64,000 bases of DNA, from positions 62,001 to 126,000 of the forward strand of contig CABYZQ010000002.1 in the NCBI GenBank assembly GCA_902523535.1, in the 5' to 3' direction. Source of the DNA: an uncultured Pelagibacteraceae bacterium (GTDB lineage: Bacteria; Pseudomonadota; Alphaproteobacteria; Pelagibacterales; AG-422-B15). Within the stretch, counting starts at the first letter, position 1, and the number at the start of each line of letters is the position of its first letter. This document shows positions 54,536 to 64,000 of this stretch, piece by piece. A model generated the notes under the pieces. It made no database searches, had not been told where the DNA came from, and was given only the letters and a program-made list of their open reading frames with translations. A program made the translations under genes and the position numbers.

Positions 54536-55804
54536 CTAAGCGCTTGTTTCAGAAGACTTTTTAGTATCAGAATAAATATATAAAGGCCTTGCTCTACCTT
54601 CAGCGACCTCCGCGTTTATAACAACTTCCTCGACTCCTTCGAGAGATGGAAGTTCAAACATTGTGTCCAAAAGAATATTTTCAAGAATTGATCTTAGTCC
54701 CCTTGCTCCAGTTTTTCTAGCAATTGCTTTATTTGCAATCACACTTAGAGCATCTTTGGATAAAATTAACTTAACATCTTCCATTCCAAATAATGTTTGA
54801 TACTGCTTAACTAGCGCATTTTTAGGTTCTTGAAGAATTTTCATTAAAGATTCTTCATCAAGATCTGTTAATGTTGTAACGATTGGCAATCTTCCAACAA
54901 ACTCTGGAATTAGTCCATAATTTAATAAGTCTTCTGGCTCTAAGTCCATAAGACTATTGCCTCCAGACTTTTCTTCATATTTTTTTACGTTGGCTTGGAA
55001 ACCAATACCGGTACCTTTAGATCTTTTGTTAATCAACTTATCAAGACCAGAGAATGCTCCCCCACATATAAATAATATGTTTGTTGTATCAACTTGAAGG
55101 AATTCTTGTTGAGGATGCTTTCTTCCACCTTGTGGCGGGACACTTGCAACAGTGCCTTCCATTATTTTAAGGAGAGCTTGCTGAACACCTTCTCCTGATA
55201 CATCTCTTGTTATTGAAGGGTTTTCAGATTTTCGACTGACTTTATCGATCTCATCAATATAAACGATGCCCCTTTGCGCTCTTTCAACATTATAATCTGA
55301 AGCTTGAAGAAGTTTTAAAATTATATTTTCTACATCCTCACCCACATAACCTGCTTCAGTTAGAGTAGTAGCATCAGCCATTGTGAAAGGAACATCTAAT
55401 ATTCTAGCCAGCGTTTGAGCCAACAGAGTTTTTCCACATCCTGTTGGACCAATTAATAAAATATTTGATTTAGAGAGTTCTACATCTGATTTAAAGCTTG
55501 AATGCTCAATTCTTTTATAGTGATTGTGTACGGCAACTGAAAGATTATATTTGGCATCTTTCTGTCCAATTACAAACTCATCAAGAGTCTCACAAATCTC
55601 TTTTGGAGTAGGAATGCGACTTGAAGACTTTGCTTTGGTTTCTTTATTTTCTTCCTGAATGATATCGTTACAAAGTTCAACACACTCATCACAAATAAAT
55701 ACAGTTGGACCTGCAATGAGTTTTTTTACCTCATGCTGACTTTTGCCACAAAAAGAGCAATAAAGTGTGTTCTTACTTTTATTATCGTTACTGTTTTCAA
55801 CCAT
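54536..55804 (-). CDS. clpX: ATP-dependent Clp protease ATP-binding subunit ClpX
   Basis: 422 aa; zinc finger [11 protein letters not shown]...[37 protein letters not shown]. Confidence 0.98.
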   Translation of the reverse strand: MVENSNDNKSKNTLYCSFCGKSQHEVKKLIAGPTVFICDECVELCNDIIQEENKETKAKSSSRIPTPKEICETLDEFVIGQKDAKYNLSVAVHNHYKRIEHSSFKSDVELSKSNILLIGPTGCGKTLLAQTLARILDVPFTMADATTLTEAGYVGEDVENIILKLLQASDYNVERAQRGIVYIDEIDKVSRKSENPSITRDVSGEGVQQALLKIMEGTVASVPPQGGRKHPQQEFLQVDTTNILFICGGAFSGLDKLINKRSKGTGIGFQANVKKYEEKSGGNSLMDLEPEDLLNYGLIPEFVGRLPIVTTLTDLDEESLMKILQEPKNALVKQYQTLFGMEDVKLILSKDALSVIANKAIARKTGARGLRSILENILLDTMFELPSLEGVEEVVINAEVAEGRARPLYIYSDTKKSSETSA

Positions 55805-55929
55805 TTTTATTTAAAATTTCGAATCAATATTGCACTAAGAAACCATTATTAAACCCAAAAAACAATTAAATTTGGCATATCTAATAAAAAAATTGTTTAT
55901 AAACAGTTAATTAAGGGCTCTATTTGAGG

Positions 55930-56553
55930 CTATTTCTCAATTTTTGGAGCAACACGTTTTTCTTGAATACTATCAATTATACCAAATTTTTGAGCATCGG
56001 TTGGCGACATAAAGTTATCTCTTTCAAGTGCTTCTTCAATAGCTTCAACGGGTTGGCCTGTATGCTTTGAGTAAATTTTATTAAGATTGGATTTTTGAGC
56101 CAAAACTTCTTTTGCATGTATTTCAATATCTGTGGCTTGGCCCTGAAAACCCGCAGAAGGCTGGTGTACCATAATTCTGCTGTTTGGAAGTGCAAATCTT
56201 TTATCCTTTTCACCGGCGGCGAGTAAAAACGATCCCATGGATGCGGCTTGTCCAAAACATAGAGTTGAAACAGGTGATTGAATAAATTGCATTGTATCAT
56301 AAATTGCCAAACCATCGCTAACGACACCACCAGGTGAATTTATGTATAACGATATTTCTTTTTCAGGGTTTTCAGACTCTAAAAATAAAAGCTGAGCGGA
56401 AACTAATGATGCCATACCATCATTTACTGGGCCAACTAAAAAAATAATTCTCTCTTTGAGAAGCCTAGAGTAGATATCAAAAGCCCTTTCACCTCTACCA
56501 GTCTGCTCTACCACCATAGGAACAAGCTGATTAAATATTTTATTACTATCCAT
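55930..56553 (-). CDS. clpP: ATP-dependent Clp protease proteolytic subunit
   Basis: 207 aa; [54 protein letters not shown]. Confidence 0.98.
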   Translation of the reverse strand: MDSNKIFNQLVPMVVEQTGRGERAFDIYSRLLKERIIFLVGPVNDGMASLVSAQLLFLESENPEKEISLYINSPGGVVSDGLAIYDTMQFIQSPVSTLCFGQAASMGSFLLAAGEKDKRFALPNSRIMVHQPSAGFQGQATDIEIHAKEVLAQKSNLNKIYSKHTGQPVEAIEEALERDNFMSPTDAQKFGIIDSIQEKRVAPKIEK

Positions 56554-56557
56554 TTTA

Positions 56558-57970
56558 TTATTTAGATTTTTTCTTAACTGTTTTCTTTTTAGTAGCCTTC
56601 TTTTTAGTAGTTGGTTTTGCTACTTCATTAACGTTATTGTAAAGTTTAATGAACGAATCAACGTCAACTTCTTTCTTTTTCAATTTAACCTTTGATAAAA
56701 TAAAGTCTACAATTTTGTTCTCATATAAAGGTGCCTGTAGTTGCATTGAAGCTTCTTGATTGCTCCTGTAATAATCAATGACTTTTTGCTCTTGTCCTTT
56801 AAAGTTACTCGCATACTCAAATAAGGCTTTATTCATTTCTTCAGGTGTAACAGATATTTTATTTACTTTACCTATTTCCTGTAAAATTAACCCCATTTCA
56901 ATCCTATTTTTTGCATCTTCCTTAAATTTTTTTTCATTTTCTGCAGAGAGCTTTTGGTCTTTTATTTCTTTTTGATGGTCAATCGAAGAAGGATTTTGAG
57001 ACTGAAGGTAATTGGCAGATAAGTTGTTAAATTCAGCGTCTATTAAATCTTGTGGCAATTCGAAATCGTGAATTTTTTGAAGTTTCTCAAATAAGTTTTT
57101 CTTATCTAAGTTTTTAGTTAAGTCGCTGTACTCAGTTGTCATCTGAGTTTCAACTTTGGATTTCAAATCCTTTAAATTTTCAGCTCCCATTGATTTGGCC
57201 AATTCATCGTTAACTTTAGACTCTTCTGGTGAACTTACTTTTTTAATTTCACACTGAAATACAGCATCAGCATTCTGAAGTTCTTTTGCATTATAGTCAG
57301 CAGGAAATTTAACTTTGACATTTTTCTTATCACCTTTTTTACACCCAACCAGCCCATCTTCAAGATCCTTAATGTATCTGCCTGACCCCAATACTATTGT
57401 CTGGTTTTCTGCCTTGCCACCGTCAAAATTTTTTCCATCAATTGTGCCTTCGTAATCAAGTAAGATAGAGTCATCTTTTTTTGACTTATAGTCATCAGGT
57501 TTTTCTTTATAAGTTCTTTGAGACTTAGCGATCATTTCTATTCGCTTATCAATTTCTTTTTTATCGAGCTTTACACTGGTAGACTCAATTTCAATCTTAT
57601 CAAATTTAGCAATTTCAATTTCAGGAAATAGTTCAAACTCTATTTTGAAAACTTTATCTTCATTCGGCTTATTGTCTTTTTCATTTTTAAAATCTACTTT
57701 TGGTTGTGATACAGGTCTATGTTTATTTTCTTGAATGATTTTTGAAACATTTTCATTAACTACAGCATTGAGTACTTCTGCATTGATAGCTTCACCATGC
57801 TTTTGCATGATAATATTGTTTGGAACTTTACCTGGCCTAAATCCATCGACTTTTATAGTTTTTTTTATCTCTTCAATTTTTGCATCGAGACTTTTATTAT
57901 AAACGTCTGCAGCAACAGTGAATTCGTAACCTCTTTTAAGTCCTTTATTTAATGTTTCTTTATAATTCAT
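56558..57970 (-). CDS. tig: Trigger factor
   Basis: 470 aa; [19 protein letters not shown], PPIase domain [19 protein letters not shown], Lys-rich C-terminal tail. Confidence 0.95.
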   Translation of the reverse strand: MNYKETLNKGLKRGYEFTVAADVYNKSLDAKIEEIKKTIKVDGFRPGKVPNNIIMQKHGEAINAEVLNAVVNENVSKIIQENKHRPVSQPKVDFKNEKDNKPNEDKVFKIEFELFPEIEIAKFDKIEIESTSVKLDKKEIDKRIEMIAKSQRTYKEKPDDYKSKKDDSILLDYEGTIDGKNFDGGKAENQTIVLGSGRYIKDLEDGLVGCKKGDKKNVKVKFPADYNAKELQNADAVFQCEIKKVSSPEESKVNDELAKSMGAENLKDLKSKVETQMTTEYSDLTKNLDKKNLFEKLQKIHDFELPQDLIDAEFNNLSANYLQSQNPSSIDHQKEIKDQKLSAENEKKFKEDAKNRIEMGLILQEIGKVNKISVTPEEMNKALFEYASNFKGQEQKVIDYYRSNQEASMQLQAPLYENKIVDFILSKVKLKKKEVDVDSFIKLYNNVNEVAKPTTKKKATKKKTVKKKSK

Positions 57971-57980
57971 ATTCTTTTTA

Positions 57981-58065
57981 TGGTGCGGATAGAGGGACTC
58001 GAACCCCCATGAGTTGCCTCACTGGTACCTAAAACCAGCGTGTCTACCAATTCCACCATATCCGC
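57981..58065 (-). tRNA. tRNA-Leu (TAG), CCA encoded
   Basis: Reverse strand GCGGATATGGTGGAATTGGTAGACACGCTGGTTTTAGGTACCAGTGAGGCAACTCATGGGGGTTCGAGTCCCTCTATCCGCACCA; type II tRNA with long variable arm, anticodon TAG. Confidence 0.97.
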
Positions 58066-58151
58066 GATTAATAGAAAATGCAAAATAGACTATTTTTTAG
58101 ATGTTTACAGTAAAATATTCTAATTTGATGCTATAGTTTTGCTGAATAATT

Positions 58152-59093
58152 ATGAAGAAAAATATCGTATTTCTAGATAGTTCAACATTCCCATCAAATA
58201 TCTTATTTCCCAAACTTAGTTTTAACCATACTTGGAAGAACTATAAATTTACAAAAAAAGCAGAAGTTAAAGAAAGGATTAATAAAGCGAATATAGTTAT
58301 TACAAACAAAATAGAACTAAACAAATCTAACTTAAAATCTGCAAAAGATTTAGAGCTGATTGCCATAACCGCAACTGGGACAAATATAATAGACTTAGAT
58401 TATTGTAAGGCACACAATATCACGGTTTGCAACCTGCGCAATTATGCTTCTGTGTCTGTAGCTGAACATGTTTTAACGCTTATGCTTGCTTTGTCTAAAA
58501 ACATTAAGGGCCTAGAAAGAGATATTAATAAAAAGATTTGGCAAAGGAGAAAAGTATTTGCATTGCTAAGTAGAGAAATAAATGACCTGAACGATAAGAC
58601 ATTAGGAATTATTGGTAAAGGATCTGTAGGTATAAAAGTTGGTAAATTAGCAAAAGCTTTTGGAATGAAAGTTAAATTTTTTTCAGTTAAAAAATACAAC
58701 GGAATTGAATTTAAAAAATTTATTTCATCGCTTGATTATATTTCAATACATTGCCCATTAAATCGTAATACACTGAACCTAATTACAATTAAAGAACTTA
58801 AATTAATGAAGCATAACTTGATTTTAATAAATACTGCTAGAGGTGGCATTGTTAATGAAGTAGATTTAACAAAAGCATTAAAACAAAAGATCATTGCAGG
58901 TGCAGGAATAGACGTAACAACTACTGAGCCTCCTAATCCATCACACGCTTACTATAGCATTCTAAATAAAGCTAATTTTATTTGGACACCTCATACTGCT
59001 TGGGCATCACAAGAAACACTTCAAGGTGCAATTAATCAATTAATAGAAAATATAAATTCTTTTTATAAAGGTAAAAAAAGAAACATTGTTTAA
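58152..59093 (+). CDS. D-2-hydroxyacid dehydrogenase (glycerate dehydrogenase-like)
   Basis: 313 aa; ITATGTNIIDLDYC, GIIGKGSVGIKVGKLAKAFGM, NTARGGIVNEVDL, GAGIDVTTTEPP, TPHTAWAS. Confidence 0.9.
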   Translation: MKKNIVFLDSSTFPSNILFPKLSFNHTWKNYKFTKKAEVKERINKANIVITNKIELNKSNLKSAKDLELIAITATGTNIIDLDYCKAHNITVCNLRNYASVSVAEHVLTLMLALSKNIKGLERDINKKIWQRRKVFALLSREINDLNDKTLGIIGKGSVGIKVGKLAKAFGMKVKFFSVKKYNGIEFKKFISSLDYISIHCPLNRNTLNLITIKELKLMKHNLILINTARGGIVNEVDLTKALKQKIIAGAGIDVTTTEPPNPSHAYYSILNKANFIWTPHTAWASQETLQGAINQLIENINSFYKGKKRNIV

Positions 59094-59224
59094 TCTTTCT
59101 TAATTCCTGCACATTTTTTTGAACAGTAAACAACTCGATCCCAGTTCAATCTCCATTTTTTTCTCCAGTTAAAAGGTCTATTGCATACTGGACATATTTT
59201 AGATGGTAAGTTTTCTTTTTTCAT
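59090..59224 (-). CDS. DUF2256-type small zinc-ribbon protein (44 aa; absent from ORF track)
   Basis: Reverse-strand translation MKKENLPSKICPVCNRPFNWRKKWRLNWDRVVYCSKKCAGIKKD; CxxC...CxxxC plus FxWRKKWxxxWDxVxYCS pattern. Confidence 0.83.
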   Translation of the reverse strand: MKKENLPSKICPVCNRPFNWRKKWRLNWDRVVYCSKKCAGIKKD

Positions 59225-59243
59225 GATCTAATTATTAAATAGT

Positions 59244-59462
59244 ATGAAATTATTTCAAGTCCATACAGGTTTCTATGATCCTAATATTTCAGAAGGCTTT
59301 TATGAGGGTCATGCCAATATTTTTGTTTGTGCAAAAGATGAAAAAGAAGCGCGAAAAGTAGTGAAAGAAAAAAAAGAATATAAAAAATTTAAAATGCACA
59401 TTGATGGTATTCAAGAAATAAATACTGTTGATAATTACAGAATTGAATTGACGAAGGTCTAG
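59244..59462 (+). CDS. DUF1543-like small protein
   Basis: 72 aa; MKLFQVHTGFYDPNISEGFYEGHANIFVCA...HIDGIQEINTVDNYRIEL. Confidence 0.68.
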   Translation: MKLFQVHTGFYDPNISEGFYEGHANIFVCAKDEKEARKVVKEKKEYKKFKMHIDGIQEINTVDNYRIELTKV

Positions 59463-61282
59463 TCCTTACATTTGCCATTCATAAAAGTTTCGTAAATTCT
59501 TACTATTTCGTCATTGCTTAATGTAGTTCTGGTCCTTACTACTCCAACCCCACTTCTTTCAAATAAACTGCTAATAACGTAACATTTTTTACTAATTGAT
59601 ATATTCTCTGACTCAAGACCTTGAAGTATCGAATTTTCTGTTAACTCCGCTTTGTACATACGAATTCCTTTATCATTATATGTGTCCAATACGAGATACC
59701 TCTCCTCATTTGTTTCAGTGCTCCATTCAAGCCATTTGTTTTTCATTACATATGGATTGCTATTTGGATCACTATCGTAAGCAAAGTTTACCCAATATTT
59801 ACCCATTTCATTAGCAAGCTGTGTGTCTGTATCAGCTTTATTAGTGTCGTATAGTAATTTCGCTATTGAGGTTTTTTCTTCATCCATAAAAGCGGTAGAT
59901 TTAAATAAAAATCCCAATTCCATAGCGTGTCCTGCGCCAATTAAAAATGACCAATCTCCTGGCTCTTCGTCCCAGTCAAAACGATAAGCATAAACTGGAA
60001 ATGTATTCTTAGTTGATGCAAATCTAGAAGGTAAATGCGTTGCACCAAGAGTAGTTGCCTGTGTCATATACTTCGCATAAATATCGTAATACTGAGAGTC
60101 TTTAGGTTTTATATAAAAATCTAACCTAGGATCTATCCAAGATAAAAAGCTAAGCGGTCTATTTACAAAATGTTCATCAAAAACCATAAATAATTTTTCT
60201 TCATCGCGCGTACTTCCAAAAATGATTGGCTTATTATGCATTTTTTTTGACTCAAATGATTTATACAGTCCCTGATAAGGAATTACATGACCATCGGGAA
60301 GAATATTGGGAACATCAACAAGGTTATTTTGATCCGCTGATCTTCTATAAAAGTTAAGAATGTCATCAATTGATAATGAATAAAGGAAGCTTTGCTTTTC
60401 AAGATCATCGGTAAAAGTTAATTTTCTTCTTTCTGACAAGGTTTCCAGTAGTGAATTTGACCCTACTTCATAATCGTTTTCAGCTGTGTTTAAATCATCA
60501 GATACTAAATAGCCACTTTGTGAGATTGCCTTTGAAAATAAATTTTCTCCAAGTGGTGAAATCATTAATGAATTTATATTTCTAGCTCCAGCCGATTCTC
60601 CAAAAATTGTGATATTATTTTGATCTCCTCCAAAATAGCTAATATTTTCATTAACCCATTCCAATGATTTCATTATATCAAGGGTTCCATAATTACCCGA
60701 TGCATCAAGAGGATTGTTGGTGTTTTTATTTATAGCTGAATTATAGAACCACCCAAATGGACCAAGTCTGTAATTAATAGTTACTAATATTATTTCGTGA
60801 TCTAAAACAAAGTCACCATCTGTATATCTTTCATCTGTTCCATGCCCGGATACATTTGAACCTCCATGAACCCAAACCATAACAGGTAGTTTATTTTTAG
60901 AATTACGTGCTTTCTCAGAGAGAAACACATTTAAATATAAACAATCTTCACTTCCTATTATTTCTCCTACTGTAAAACCCTCTTCAATTGAGTCTATTGT
61001 TCCAGCTAATTGAGGGCATCGATTAGGTCTTTTAGTTGCAGATTTTACTTTTTCTTGCATCACTATATTTCTTGGCGCCTTCCATCTAAGTGTATCGACA
61101 GGAGGCTGTGCGTAGGGAATTCCAAAATATGCAAATAATTTATTATTTTCTTTTTCCTTTAGTATAGTTCCAGTGAAAAGAGTTTTGGCCGTTTTGACAT
61201 TAGTTTCTATAAAAGGCTGATATCCATTCGCAGCTACATTAAAGCTTAGCAAAAAAAATATTATTAAGAATCTAGTGTACAT
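59459..61282 (-). CDS. Carboxylesterase type B, exported
   Basis: 607 aa; signal peptide, FGIPYAQPPV, EDCLYLNVFL, PVMVWVHGGSN, ITIFGESAGARN. Confidence 0.9.
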   Translation of the reverse strand: MYTRFLIIFFLLSFNVAANGYQPFIETNVKTAKTLFTGTILKEKENNKLFAYFGIPYAQPPVDTLRWKAPRNIVMQEKVKSATKRPNRCPQLAGTIDSIEEGFTVGEIIGSEDCLYLNVFLSEKARNSKNKLPVMVWVHGGSNVSGHGTDERYTDGDFVLDHEIILVTINYRLGPFGWFYNSAINKNTNNPLDASGNYGTLDIMKSLEWVNENISYFGGDQNNITIFGESAGARNINSLMISPLGENLFSKAISQSGYLVSDDLNTAENDYEVGSNSLLETLSERRKLTFTDDLEKQSFLYSLSIDDILNFYRRSADQNNLVDVPNILPDGHVIPYQGLYKSFESKKMHNKPIIFGSTRDEEKLFMVFDEHFVNRPLSFLSWIDPRLDFYIKPKDSQYYDIYAKYMTQATTLGATHLPSRFASTKNTFPVYAYRFDWDEEPGDWSFLIGAGHAMELGFLFKSTAFMDEEKTSIAKLLYDTNKADTDTQLANEMGKYWVNFAYDSDPNSNPYVMKNKWLEWSTETNEERYLVLDTYNDKGIRMYKAELTENSILQGLESENISISKKCYVISSLFERSGVGVVRTRTTLSNDEIVRIYETFMNGKCKD

Positions 61283-61284
61283 TT

Positions 61285-62763
61285 TTATATCTCATAGTTT
61301 GCTAGTTTCTTTATAATATAAGGAATATTATCTACAAGATCTTCTGCAATAAGACCCGGGCCTAAGTATTCACCTAATTTCGAATGTATCCATGCGCCAG
61401 CACAAGCGGCATCAAAGGCCTTCATTTTATTTTCTCCAACTAGTGAGGCTATTATTCCTGCTAAAACGTCACCAGACCCAGCGGTTGCTAAATATGGAGC
61501 TTCGCTAGAATTTATTACAACATTACCGTTTGGGCTAGCTATAACTGTATCTGCACCTTTTAGTAAAACTATACTTCCAGCTAACTTTGCTGCTTCAATG
61601 CATCTAAGAACTTTATCGTTCATTGATGCAATATCTTCACCGAATAGTCTTTTAAATTCTCCCTCATGAGGGGTTAGTATTGTATGTGGATAAGTATCAA
61701 TAAACAGCTCGGTTGGATTATTTTCAAAGCACGTAATTGCATCTGCATCTATCACACAGTTATCTACAAAAGCTAATGCCATTAAAGTTCTAGCTTTTGT
61801 TTCGTCATTCACACCATTTCCAGGTCCTATGAGTACGCTTGAGACCCTTTTATCTTTAAGGAGTTTTTGAAAATCATTTTTTTCTTTTATTACAGATAAT
61901 AATTCTACTGAGATTTGCGGTTCTAATATTTCTGCCGTTTCCTCATCACAGACCATAGTTACTGCTCCTGCACCGACTCTCAAAGCGGACCGACCAGCTA
62001 ATCGAGCTGCTCCAGTTTGATATTTTGGACCAGTATTAATAACTAGCATTCCTCTTGAATACTTATGGTCACTTGATATGGGAAAGGGAAATTGATCAAT
62101 CCACAGTGACGGTTCATTTTTTTTTATTTTAGGCATAATTTTTTTTAATACATTTTCTTTTATTCCAATATCTTCAACTACTACACTCCCACAATATTCT
62201 TTACCTGGATGCAAAAAGTGACATATTTTCTTATTAAAAAATGTAATAGTTTTTTTACATTTAAAACATACTCCATAAATTTCAGAAGTATCACTATTTA
62301 TCCCTGTAGGCACATCAATTGCATAAACATCTAACTTTGACATGTTAATCTTATTTATGAAATCAATTATATTTTCTGGAAGTTTTCTTGATAATCCAGT
62401 ACCAAAAATTCCATCAACAACATAATCATACTGAGAGAGATCAGCTGAGTGTTGAATGAATAAATTATCGTCCAACTTGTCTTTATAGAACTGATTATCA
62501 TTGGATAATTTTTTACCATCATCAAATGATAAAACATTTACCTTTTTGCCTGCATTATTTAAAAGCTTAGCAATTACATATCCATCACCACCGTTATTTC
62601 CTGGACCACAAACAACAAGAGCTTTTGCATTCCCATTAATTGGTAGATTTTTAAAAACACTTGTACCAGCTTGTAACATTAATTTCTTACTACTAATTCC
62701 ACTCTTTATTGTTAGTTCATCCGCAATTGACATTTCTTTGCTAGTAAGAATATATTCCGTCAT
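61285..62763 (-). CDS. nnr: Bifunctional NAD(P)H-hydrate epimerase / ADP-dependent NAD(P)H-hydrate dehydratase
   Basis: 492 aa; VVCGPGNNGGDGYVIAKLL, DVPTGINSD, LTPHEGEFKRLFG, LATAGSGDVLAGIIASL. Confidence 0.95.
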   Translation of the reverse strand: MTEYILTSKEMSIADELTIKSGISSKKLMLQAGTSVFKNLPINGNAKALVVCGPGNNGGDGYVIAKLLNNAGKKVNVLSFDDGKKLSNDNQFYKDKLDDNLFIQHSADLSQYDYVVDGIFGTGLSRKLPENIIDFINKINMSKLDVYAIDVPTGINSDTSEIYGVCFKCKKTITFFNKKICHFLHPGKEYCGSVVVEDIGIKENVLKKIMPKIKKNEPSLWIDQFPFPISSDHKYSRGMLVINTGPKYQTGAARLAGRSALRVGAGAVTMVCDEETAEILEPQISVELLSVIKEKNDFQKLLKDKRVSSVLIGPGNGVNDETKARTLMALAFVDNCVIDADAITCFENNPTELFIDTYPHTILTPHEGEFKRLFGEDIASMNDKVLRCIEAAKLAGSIVLLKGADTVIASPNGNVVINSSEAPYLATAGSGDVLAGIIASLVGENKMKAFDAACAGAWIHSKLGEYLGPGLIAEDLVDNIPYIIKKLANYEI

Positions 62764-62846
62764 ACTTTAAGATATTTATATAAACTTATGAATTGCATGA
62801 ATATTTTTATAATATTTTTTAATTACATTTCTCGATCATTGTCATT

Positions 62847-62873
62847 TTGGCATATGATCATTATGTATATAAT
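62847..62873 (+). promoter_or_regulatory. Candidate sigma70-type promoter for glnB (TTGGCA-15-TATAAT)
   Basis: TTGGCA at 62847-62852 and TATAAT at 62868-62873; spacer slightly short. Confidence 0.4.
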
Positions 62874-62938
62874 CTAGCATTAATTTTAGTTTCCTTCAGG
62901 AAATTAAACAAATAAAAACACTAATTAAAGTTTACTTA

Positions 62939-63274
62939 ATGAAGAAAATAGAAGCTGTAATAAAACCTTTTAAAATAGATGAAGTAAAGGAAGCCCTGGA
63001 GAAAGTTGGCGTAAGAGGGATTACTATGACTGAAGCAAAGGGATTAGGTAGGCAGCGAGGATTTACTGAGGTCAATACTGGTGTTGAATATGGAGATTTC
63101 CTTCCAAAAATAAAATTAGAAATAATTTTACAAGATGACTTAGTTGATACAGCTGTTGAGGCAATAAGGGCTTCAGCTAACACCAATAGAATTGGTGATG
63201 GTAAAATCTTTGTATCAACAATAGATACAGTCTTAAGAATAAGAACTGGAGAGACTGGTTCTGACGCATTGTAA
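62939..63274 (+). CDS. glnB: Nitrogen regulatory protein P-II, T-loop one residue shorter than canonical
   Basis: 111 aa; [58 protein letters not shown]. Confidence 0.95.
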   Translation: MKKIEAVIKPFKIDEVKEALEKVGVRGITMTEAKGLGRQRGFTEVNTGVEYGDFLPKIKLEIILQDDLVDTAVEAIRASANTNRIGDGKIFVSTIDTVLRIRTGETGSDAL

Positions 63275-63299
63275 AATTTGTTAAGAAAGGGAAATTTAA

Positions 63300-64000
63300 A
63301 TGTCAGATATTAAAACATACGAATACATATGGTTAGATGGTTATAAGCCTGAACCATTTATGAGGAGTAAAGTAAAAGCAACTAGTGAAACGACTGCGCC
63401 CGATTGGTCATTTGATGGCTCGTCAACGCAACAAGCTGAGGGTGGAAGTTCAGATTGTCTTTTACTTCCTGTTCAAACTTATACAAATCCTAATGGCCAT
63501 GATTTGGTCATGACGCAAGTTCAAGCAGCTGATCATACAACTCACCCTTCAAACTTTCGAGCAGCGGCAGCTGAGGTGGTAACTGATGAATGGTGGTTTG
63601 GTTTTGAACAAGAATTTTTTTTCACTGACCCTAAAACTGGCGAGCCACTTGGATGGGAAGATGGAACTCCAAGAGAACAAGGGGAGTACTATTGTGGCGT
63701 TGGTGCAGGTAATGTTGTTGGAAGAAAAATATCTGATGCGCACTTAAAAGCGTGCATAGACCTTGGGATTACTTTAACTGGAACAAATGCTGAAGTTGCT
63801 CTTGGACAATGGGAATACCAATGTTTTGGAAAAGGGATTAAAGCAGCAGATGATTTATGGATTAGTCGTTACCTATTATTTAAAATCGCCGAAGAACACG
63901 GTGTGGGTGTCAATATTCATCCCAAGCCAAAAACTGGCGACTGGAATGGCTCAGGAATGCATACCAATTTCTCAAATGAGCAAATGCGTACTGGCGGTTC
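63300..64000 (+). CDS. Glutamine synthetase, type II (GSII/eukaryotic-like), partial (3' end outside window)
   Basis: ATG at 63300; EYIWLDGYKPEPFMRSKVK, WSFDGSSTQQA, WWFGFEQEFFF, QGEYYCGVGAGNVVGRKISDAHLKAC, NAEVALGQWEYQC, NIHPKPKTGDWNGSGMHTNFS. Confidence 0.92.
   Translation, partial: MSDIKTYEYIWLDGYKPEPFMRSKVKATSETTAPDWSFDGSSTQQAEGGSSDCLLLPVQTYTNPNGHDLVMTQVQAADHTTHPSNFRAAAAEVVTDEWWFGFEQEFFFTDPKTGEPLGWEDGTPREQGEYYCGVGAGNVVGRKISDAHLKACIDLGITLTGTNAEVALGQWEYQCFGKGIKAADDLWISRYLLFKIAEEHGVGVNIHPKPKTGDWNGSGMHTNFSNEQMRTGG

Noticed and set aside
55894-55905. Perfect 12-bp palindrome TGTTTATAAACA between clpP and clpX as an operator
   Set aside because: Perfect 12-bp palindromes are expected dozens of times by chance in 64 kb of AT-rich DNA; no second supporting site found.
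62847-62866. Sigma54 promoter (TTGGCAT...) for glnB
   Set aside because: No GC element at the required -12 spacing (TTGCW absent); a sigma70-like TATAAT fits better.
1-64000. CRISPR arrays, toxin-antitoxin pairs, restriction or other defence systems, retroelements
   Set aside because: No regularly spaced repeats, no recognisable Cas, RM, RT, TA or transposase proteins among the translated ORFs.

Overview
This 64 kb window comes from a low-GC, compact alphaproteobacterial chromosome, probably a streamlined marine lineage. That placement is inferred from gene order and base composition; genus is not determinable here. Almost everything is core genome: (kdsA)-pyrG-secG-tpiA; ppiD-trpEGDC-lexA-gltA; the envelope/translation block lpxI-lpxA-fabZ-lpxD-skp-bamA-dxr-cdsA-uppS-frr-pyrH-tsf-rpsB; dnaE-lolD-lolC-proS; mce-rnj-coaX-birA; a complete 14-gene nuoA-N operon; hupB-lon-clpX-clpP-tig with three tRNAs; and nnr, glnB and a partial glutamine synthetase. 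I see no CRISPR array, transposase, integrase, phage genes or rRNA, and I did not find a convincing new multi-gene system. The observations most worth checking are: (1) a ~140-residue insertion near the C-terminus of NuoG carrying two copies of a W-x-D-L-S-x-x-Q motif; (2) a pseudoknot-capable leader upstream of rpsB that covers its ribosome binding site; (3) a perfect GAAC-N7-GAAC LexA box that also indicates the true lexA start; (4) a PII protein with a one-residue T-loop deletion beside Tyr51, next to a type II (eukaryotic-like) glutamine synthetase; (5) absence of rseP and lpxB from their usual positions; (6) a six-gene accessory patch between the tRNA pair and the nuo operon, with an unexplained structured leader.
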